DNA of 9,571 nt from JAQBRD01 sp041158765. GTDB lineage: Bacteria > Patescibacteriota > Minisyncoccia > Phycocordibacterales > PALSA-1337. Below the pieces are notes generated by a model. That model made no database searches. It worked only from the letters and a program-made list of their open reading frames with translations, and was not told where the DNA came from. This document shows positions 5,620-9,571 of the stretch, one piece after another (position 1 is the first letter of the stretch; each line of letters starts with the position of its first letter). Location of the stretch: positions 1 through 9,571 of the forward strand of contig JBEBAU010000029.1 of assembly GCA_041158765.1 (NCBI GenBank), written 5' to 3'. The translations under genes were made by a program, and so were the position numbers.

Positions 5620-6897
5620 GTGAATAACTTCCCGCACCATATTTTCAGTGCTTTTATCGATAATCTCCAAGCTATTGTTGAACATGGGGGATATACGCTT
5701 CTATTCATTACCTCTATTCTTGAGGGAATACCACTATTGGGAGCAGTTATACCGGGGCAGACGATTATCATTCTCGGTGGTTTTTTTGCAAAAATAGGCG
5801 TCTTGAAACTCACTCCAGTTATCATATACGGTACACTAGGAGCTATTATTGGGGATGCACTTTCGTTTGAACTCGGAAGGAAATACGGCTACGCTTTTCT
5901 CGACAAAGTCCGTTCATATCTTTCAATCAAGGTTGAACATATCGAGAAAGCAAAAGCAGTGATCGCGACACATACTGGCAAAGCCATTATTATTGGACGT
6001 TTCAATCCGCTAACTCGTACACTCACCTCATTCCTTGTTGGAGCAAGCGGTGCACATATCAAGAAGTTTTGGTTCTACGATATTATCGGGTGTGTTACAT
6101 GGGCGGTGAGCTCGGTCCTTATTGGATATATATTTGGTGCTGGATATGAGACTGCAGCGGGGTATTTTGGTAAGTTTGTACTCGCGGGTATTATTATTGC
6201 ACTCCTTATTTTGTGGGCGTATCGTTTCATCAATTCTCGTTGGCACATCTTCGTTAGATATGATATTTTCACACTTGCTCTGGTTATTCTTTCACTCTAT
6301 GCAACATTTGAAACAATTCAGGATGCAGTCGGACGTTATGCACCAATGATACATCTTGATATTGCAATTAATCTCTGGATGACAGCTCATATTGTGCCGG
6401 CGATTACGGAAATAATGAAATACATAACGCATATATTCAGTCCGACAGTGTTTTCACTTGTCGCACTTGTCGCTATTGTTGGTTATGGGTGGAAAAAGAA
6501 GTGGCAGCAAGCTGCTCTCATTGCAATATCATTTGGAGGAATTACTTTTTGGACATGGCTCCTCAAAGAATTGATAGAGCGTACTAGACCGATTACCGGT
6601 CTTATCTCTGAGACTGGATATAGTTTCCCAAGTGGGCATGCGGCTTTTGCTGCTTGTGCGGGCGTGGTCGCGGTATATCTTTATTGTCTCCATATCAAGA
6701 ATCTCCACATGCGAGAGCTCGCTATTACCGCCATTGTTCTCACGAGCTTCCTCATTGCTTTCACTCGAATCTATCTCGGCGTGCATTGGTTCAGTGATAT
6801 TGTTGCGGGGTATGCGCTCGGCGTGTTCGCGGCCTCATTTGCAGTCCTTTTCATCAAATACTTGAGCGCTCTTGTGAAGCCTATTCGGGTGAAATAA
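5620..6897 (+). CDS. DedA-PAP2 fusion: predicted polyprenyl-phosphate membrane protein/phosphatase
   Basis: The 425-residue integral membrane protein joins two families. Residues about 10-200 form a DedA (SNARE-associated/VTT) domain: LEGIPLLGAVIPGQ (34-47), GDALSFELGRKYG with D79 and R87, and RFNPLTRTLTSFLVGAS (127-143) with the conserved arginines. Some DedA proteins transport undecaprenyl phosphate across the membrane. Residues about 210-415 form a PAP2 phosphatase with all three motifs: K316-x6-R323-P324, P337-SGH (H340), and R383-x5-H389-x3-D393. PAP2 proteins remove phosphate from lipid pyrophosphates such as undecaprenyl diphosphate. The fusion could dephosphorylate and flip a lipid carrier in one protein; this is inference. 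In the DedA signature Gln47 occupies the place where Glu is usual. GTG 5620 is the start, with a close extended -10 box. A terminator follows 8 bases after the stop. It is divergent from the response regulator gene. Confidence 0.9.
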   Translation: MNNFPHHIFSAFIDNLQAIVEHGGYTLLFITSILEGIPLLGAVIPGQTIIILGGFFAKIGVLKLTPVIIYGTLGAIIGDALSFELGRKYGYAFLDKVRSYLSIKVEHIEKAKAVIATHTGKAIIIGRFNPLTRTLTSFLVGASGAHIKKFWFYDIIGCVTWAVSSVLIGYIFGAGYETAAGYFGKFVLAGIIIALLILWAYRFINSRWHIFVRYDIFTLALVILSLYATFETIQDAVGRYAPMIHLDIAINLWMTAHIVPAITEIMKYITHIFSPTVFSLVALVAIVGYGWKKKWQQAALIAISFGGITFWTWLLKELIERTRPITGLISETGYSFPSGHAAFAACAGVVAVYLYCLHIKNLHMRELAITAIVLTSFLIAFTRIYLGVHWFSDIVAGYALGVFAASFAVLFIKYLSALVKPIRVK

Positions 6898-6905
6898 TAT
6901 ACAAA

Positions 6906-6927
6906 AAAACACCCGCTCGGGTGTTTT
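6906..6927. terminator. Bidirectional intrinsic terminator between DedA-PAP2 and aspS
   Basis: AAAACACCCG (6906-6915) pairs with CGGGTGTTTT (6918-6927); the practical loop is GCTC. A T-rich tract follows on the plus strand and a run of seven A on the left gives a T-run on the minus strand, so it can stop both convergent genes. Confidence 0.88.
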
Positions 6928-6940
6928 CTTGTTATCTGTA

Positions 6941-8281
6941 TTATGGATTGAGGCGCTTCACGTCACGAGGGAGATAGGTTGCTTCGCGGACGTTCGGCAA
7001 GTCGAGAAGCTTCATAATAATTCGACTCGGACCCATACCTCCTCCACCGTGCGCAGGAACTCCGTATCGGAAGAAATTCAAATAGTCCTTGAGAGCCTCG
7101 AGTGACATACCCTTGTCTTTTGCTTGCTTCTCGAGAATTTCAATTCTATGTTCACGCTGTGCGAGTGTAGTAATCTCAATACCTCGATAGAGAAGGTCAG
7201 CACGCTTCGAACGATCATTGTCATTAGCGTGGCGCATATGATAGAACGCACTCTTAGATTTGTGATAATCAGTGATGAAAACAAAATCATGATTGTGAGT
7301 CTTCTTCACGTATTCTGAAATAGCACGCTCTTCTTCTGGGGAAAGGTCATGTTCTTCACCGCTTGATACGGGGCCAGTTGCTCCACCAACAGTTGAAAGA
7401 AGCTTCTTCGCTTCAACCATAGGAATACGAGGGAATGGGCGAGAAGGAATCTCGATATTGAGATCAGGGAAATCGCTCTTCAATTGGGTGAAAGCCGAAA
7501 CAAGCATACCTTCTTCTTCATCCATGAGATCATGGTGACTCTCGATATTTGCCATCTCGAAGTCGAAACCGATGAATTCGGTGAGGTGTCGTGTGGTGAA
7601 TGAAAGTTCTGCTCGGAAAACAGGACCCACCATGAATACTCGGTCGAAACCACTCGCCATAGCCATTTGTTTGTAGAATTGAGGAGATTGAGCGAGGTAG
7701 GCTTTGCGATCGAAGTAATTTACTTCGAAAACTTCAGCGCCTGTCTCTGACGGTGTACTCATGAATGATGGCGTATATATCTGAATGAAATTATTATCAG
7801 ACCAGTATTTGCGGAGGCCCTTTTCAAATGAAGTCCAGACTTTGAAGATTTTTGTCTTCTCAGGCTTGCGGAGATCGATCCATCGATAGTCGAAGCGTGT
7901 AGGAGCTTCGGTCTCTTCGCCACCTTTGATAGTAACGACTGGGATAGGGAGCTCAGGTGCTGCCATCGAGACAACCTCGACAGTAGCAACTTGAATCTCA
8001 ATGCCACCTGGAGCTTGCTTGGCTGCAACTAACTTACCAACGACAGTGATGTATGACTCAGTGGTAATCTTCTTGAGCTCGGTGATGAGTGCTTCGCCGA
8101 GGAAAACACACTGCACCATACCAGTCACGTTACGGAGGGTAATGAAGCCAACCTTGCCCTGATTTCGGCTTGAATGCACGAAACCATTCACAGTGAGGGT
8201 AAGGGCTGTATCTGCATCAGCTGAGCCTGTATGAGCCGCCAATAACGCAGGGAATTCGCTAATTGATAGTGTCTTTTTCAT
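6941..8281 (-). CDS. aspS: Aspartyl-tRNA synthetase, archaeal/eukaryotic-type (probable aspartate--tRNA(Asn) ligase)
   Basis: The 446-residue class IIb enzyme activates aspartate and attaches it to tRNA. An N-terminal OB-fold anticodon domain (about 27-105; GFITLRNVTGMVQ at 45-57) is followed by the RWIDLR linker (133-138). The catalytic core has TPSETGAEVFEV (176-187) and LAQSPQFYKQM (196-206). Motif 2 is VGPVFRAELSFTTRHLTEF (218-236) with R223/E225. It ends with motif 3 GGGMGPSR (413-420) and PRDVKRLNP. The short length and lack of the bacterial GAD insertion place it with archaeal-type AspRS, many of which are non-discriminating and also charge tRNA(Asn) for GatCAB. That role here is inferred. 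Motif 3 has Ser419 where Glu/Asp normally precedes the arginine. ATG 8281 lacks an SD; a TATAAT lies 14 bases upstream, giving a leader of about 8 bases. It converges on the DedA-PAP2 gene. Confidence 0.95.
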   Translation of the reverse strand: MKKTLSISEFPALLAAHTGSADADTALTLTVNGFVHSSRNQGKVGFITLRNVTGMVQCVFLGEALITELKKITTESYITVVGKLVAAKQAPGGIEIQVATVEVVSMAAPELPIPVVTIKGGEETEAPTRFDYRWIDLRKPEKTKIFKVWTSFEKGLRKYWSDNNFIQIYTPSFMSTPSETGAEVFEVNYFDRKAYLAQSPQFYKQMAMASGFDRVFMVGPVFRAELSFTTRHLTEFIGFDFEMANIESHHDLMDEEEGMLVSAFTQLKSDFPDLNIEIPSRPFPRIPMVEAKKLLSTVGGATGPVSSGEEHDLSPEEERAISEYVKKTHNHDFVFITDYHKSKSAFYHMRHANDNDRSKRADLLYRGIEITTLAQREHRIEILEKQAKDKGMSLEALKDYLNFFRYGVPAHGGGGMGPSRIIMKLLDLPNVREATYLPRDVKRLNP

Positions 8282-8295
8282 ATATTTGTGAAGTC

Positions 8296-8301
8296 ATTAT
8301 A
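8296..8301 (-). promoter_or_regulatory. Predicted -10 box of aspS
   Basis: The minus strand reads TATAAT 14 bases before the ATG. The -35 position (TCGCAA, 17-base spacer) is a poor match. The leader would be about 8 bases and has no Shine-Dalgarno sequence. Confidence 0.45.
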
Positions 8302-8349
8302 GCTCGATTTTGAGCGGTTTGCGAGGGTCGTGCACAACGAGGATTTCAA

Positions 8350-8378
8350 TTGACATTTTATCATAAAAATAGTATAGT
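8350..8378 (+). promoter_or_regulatory. Strong sigma70-type promoter upstream of the 8532 gene
   Basis: Perfect TTGACA (8350-8355), an ideal 17-base spacer and TATAGT (8373-8378, 5 of 6) make this the best promoter in the window. Transcription would start near 8385 and produce a leader of about 147 bases before ATG 8532, in contrast to the near-leaderless starts of the other genes. Confidence 0.75.
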
Positions 8379-8384
8379 TTTGCG

Positions 8385-8531
8385 CAGCGATTGGTATTGC
8401 CTTCCAATCATTCTTGATGCGTGTTTTCGGCCCGAGAGTATCGCTCCGAAGATGGGATAGTATCCCTTTCAAGAACAGTAGTTACAAAACAAACAAACTA
8501 AAACAAAGAGGCATATGGAGCTAGTTGAAAA
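8385..8531 (+). promoter_or_regulatory. Structured 5' leader of the 8532 gene
   Basis: Three small hairpins can be drawn: GATTGG/CCAATC (8389-8394 with 8404-8409), TTCGG/CCGAA (8426-8430 with 8446-8450, with inner CGA/TCG), and the palindrome GGGATAGTATCCC (8454-8466). An unstructured A-rich, G-poor stretch (8484-8507) leads to a GAGG at 8508-8511. No known riboswitch class is recognised. It could be a cis-regulatory leader or the body of a small RNA. Confidence 0.4.
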
Positions 8532-8535
8532 ATGA
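8515..8535 (+). other. Six-codon mini-ORF whose stop overlaps the next start (ATGA)
   Basis: ATG 8515 opens a reading frame encoding MELVEK with TGA at 8533-8535. This overlaps ATG 8532 of the membrane-protein gene in the form ATGA. GAGG lies 3 bases upstream of its ATG, closer than usual. The arrangement would allow termination-reinitiation, but GGAG (8517-8520) may simply be the ribosome-binding site for ATG 8532, with an 11-base spacing. Confidence 0.25.
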
Positions 8536-9269
8536 ATACAAGTTCAAATCCGAATCCTCAAAAAGATCCGTTTACGGTTTTGATGGAATTCGCCACGCTA
8601 AAAAAGTTGGTCCACGGAAAACTCTCAGCTGATGATATCCGCTGGGTGGTTAAGAACTACAACAAGCAGTATTCGAACGTTAACGGAACTGCGTGCTCGG
8701 AGTATCAGTATCTCGCGCGAATTCTGTTGTTCTTCCGCTGCGTGCGAGCGGTCTTCATTGGCTTCTTGGCCGGTCTGGTGGCACTCAGTGTTGCTCAGGA
8801 AGATATTGGCCTCGTGTTGCCAGTTTTCTTGGGGTGTTCAATTGTTTTGTATGTCTCCTTCGGGAAGGTGTATGAAGCACTCATGGACGGATGGCTTGAG
8901 ACTAATTGGAAAGAGCGGGCATTTTTTCGGGAAATATATCGGCTGGAACAACTGGCCGGTGTTTATCAACAAGACGAAGGTTCACTTTCAGGTCTGGCAG
9001 GAACTGGTCCTGAAATCTGGGGTGGGGGAATTCCTATCCATGTTCTCACGAATTGTCGTAATGCTATCCTGCTGCAATGTTGCTACGTCAGAAAAGCAGA
9101 AACTGCTCCAGGGCCGAGAGATCAGGCGGCAATTAGTTCGATGCAAAGAGACGCCAAACGCGATTTCAAATTATTGCAAAAGTTTGGCGTGATCTCAGCC
9201 GAAGAACACATCGGCCGGCTCTATCGTGATGTTGATCAGATAAAGCCGGCAAAACCGGTGAAAAATTGA
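8532..9269 (+). CDS. Hypothetical protein with two transmembrane segments
   Basis: I do not recognise a family for this 245-residue protein. About 65 hydrophilic N-terminal residues precede a central hydrophobic hairpin (about 71-88 and 91-112) with a very short turn. About 130 mostly polar, charged residues follow, with a Gly-rich patch (EIWGGGIP, 161-168) and three clustered cysteines (C175, C183, C184). The N- and C-terminal parts probably lie on the same side of the membrane, likely the cytoplasm. The reading frame is supported by the strong promoter upstream, its coding-like composition and a terminator directly after it. By eye its codons look richer in G and C than those of the kinase/isoprenoid genes, hinting at a different history. 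It is a monocistronic unit between aspS (divergent) and eno (convergent). The function is unknown. Confidence 0.72.
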   Translation: MNTSSNPNPQKDPFTVLMEFATLKKLVHGKLSADDIRWVVKNYNKQYSNVNGTACSEYQYLARILLFFRCVRAVFIGFLAGLVALSVAQEDIGLVLPVFLGCSIVLYVSFGKVYEALMDGWLETNWKERAFFREIYRLEQLAGVYQQDEGSLSGLAGTGPEIWGGGIPIHVLTNCRNAILLQCCYVRKAETAPGPRDQAAISSMQRDAKRDFKLLQKFGVISAEEHIGRLYRDVDQIKPAKPVKN

Positions 9270-9284
9270 AAGCAAAATTCAAAA

Positions 9285-9311
9285 AGCGCATTGTCCATCG
9301 GACAATGCGCT
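9285..9311. terminator. Strong bidirectional intrinsic terminator between the 8532 gene and eno
   Basis: AGCGCATTGTCC (9285-9296) and GGACAATGCGCT (9300-9311) form a perfect 12-bp stem with a 3-base loop. CTTTTCTTTC follows on the plus strand, and five A at 9281-9285 give a T-run on the minus strand. It serves both convergent genes. Confidence 0.93.
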
Positions 9312-9344
9312 CTTTTCTTTCTCTAAGGGGCTCTTTGTACGGTA

Positions 9345-9571
9345 TTATTTTTTGAAAACTGCTTTTCCAGCGTACTTAGCCTTCTTGCCGAGAGCTTGCT
9401 CGATACGGAGAAGCTGATTGTACTTCGCAACACGATCGGTACGTGAGAGGGAACCAGTCTTGATCTGACCTACGCCAGTACCAACTGCGAAGTCTGCGAT
9501 AGTTGTGTCTTCAGTTTCACCTGAACGATGTGAAATAATAGAAGTATATCCAGCCTTCTGACCAAGAGCGA
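9345..9571 (-). CDS. eno: Enolase, C-terminal 75 codons (partial)
   Basis: The gene enters from the right edge and ends with TAA at 9345-9347. Enolase (2-phosphoglycerate to phosphoenolpyruvate, glycolysis) is recognised from SHRSGETEDTTIADFAV, which holds the catalytic-loop His-Arg-Ser. QIKTGSLSRTDRVAKYNQLL follows, with the conserved substrate-binding lysine in IKTGS, then LRIEQALG and a short Lys-rich tail (KAVFKK). All landmark residues of this part are present and the reading frame is unbroken. The terminator at 9285-9311 lies 34 bases downstream. Confidence 0.97.
   Translation of the reverse strand, partial: ALGQKAGYTSIISHRSGETEDTTIADFAVGTGVGQIKTGSLSRTDRVAKYNQLLRIEQALGKKAKYAGKAVFKK

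Noticed and set aside
8278..8472. 64-codon minus-strand frame upstream of aspS
   Set aside because: It overlaps the aspS start and runs antisense through a consensus plus-strand promoter and leader; the protein shows no recognisable pattern and the start lacks any initiation signal.
8632..9192. 186-codon plus-strand frame inside the 8532 gene
   Set aside because: It is the +1 shadow of the 245-codon gene; the longer frame has the promoter, leader and terminator and reads as an ordinary two-TM protein, while the shadow is rich in Ser/Cys/Arg.
1..9571. Recoded UGA (Gracilibacteria-type code)
   Set aside because: TGA ends the genes at 430-432 (+) and 1335-1337 (-) at places where the protein families would end, and no recognised gene reads through an in-frame TGA.

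Overview
The window looks like chromosomal DNA from a small-genome bacterium, most likely a member of the Patescibacteria (Candidate Phyla Radiation). This is an inference. It rests on the compact 446-residue aspartyl-tRNA synthetase of archaeal/eukaryotic type, several genes that seem to be transcribed with almost no 5' leader, few Shine-Dalgarno sequences, tight gene packing and moderate A+T content. TGA is a genuine stop here (it ends the genes at 432 and 1335), so the UGA-to-Gly code of Gracilibacteria/Absconditabacteria does not apply. I see no CRISPR array, tRNA, rRNA, transposase or integrase.

Layout. Bases 1-1362 (+): the last 22 codons of ftsX, a stand-alone O6-alkylguanine-DNA alkyltransferase domain with its acceptor cysteine, and a RecB-like PD-(D/E)XK nuclease with its own near-leaderless promoter. 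Bases 1335-5509 (-): an OmpR-type response regulator, a 200-base gap with a TATAAT box, two dyads and a 34-codon small ORF, a six-TM histidine kinase, and 21 bases later a 621-residue two-domain isoprenoid enzyme. Its N-terminal half has a class II cyclase-like DxDD motif and its C-terminal half has two prenyl-synthase-like Asp-rich motifs. Divergent from these, bases 5620-6897 (+) encode a DedA-PAP2 fusion. A bidirectional terminator separates it from aspS (6941-8281, -). Bases 8282-9269 hold a strong sigma70-type promoter, a roughly 147-base structured leader and an unrecognised two-TM protein, closed by a second strong terminator. The window ends inside eno (-).

How the genes may work together. 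The middle 5.5 kb (1335-6897) is the part most likely to hold something new. A two-component system lies on the same strand as a predicted two-domain terpenoid/prenyl enzyme and is divergent from a DedA-PAP2 fusion, whose two families are known to act on polyprenyl-phosphate carriers. One hypothesis is a sensor-controlled module for making or recycling an isoprenoid lipid. The domain calls are well supported by motifs; the functional link is inference from gene order. Two unusual sequence structures lie in this block: a perfect 17-bp inverted repeat near the start of the kinase gene, and a perfect 10-base anti-SD complement at the domain junction of the isoprenoid enzyme.
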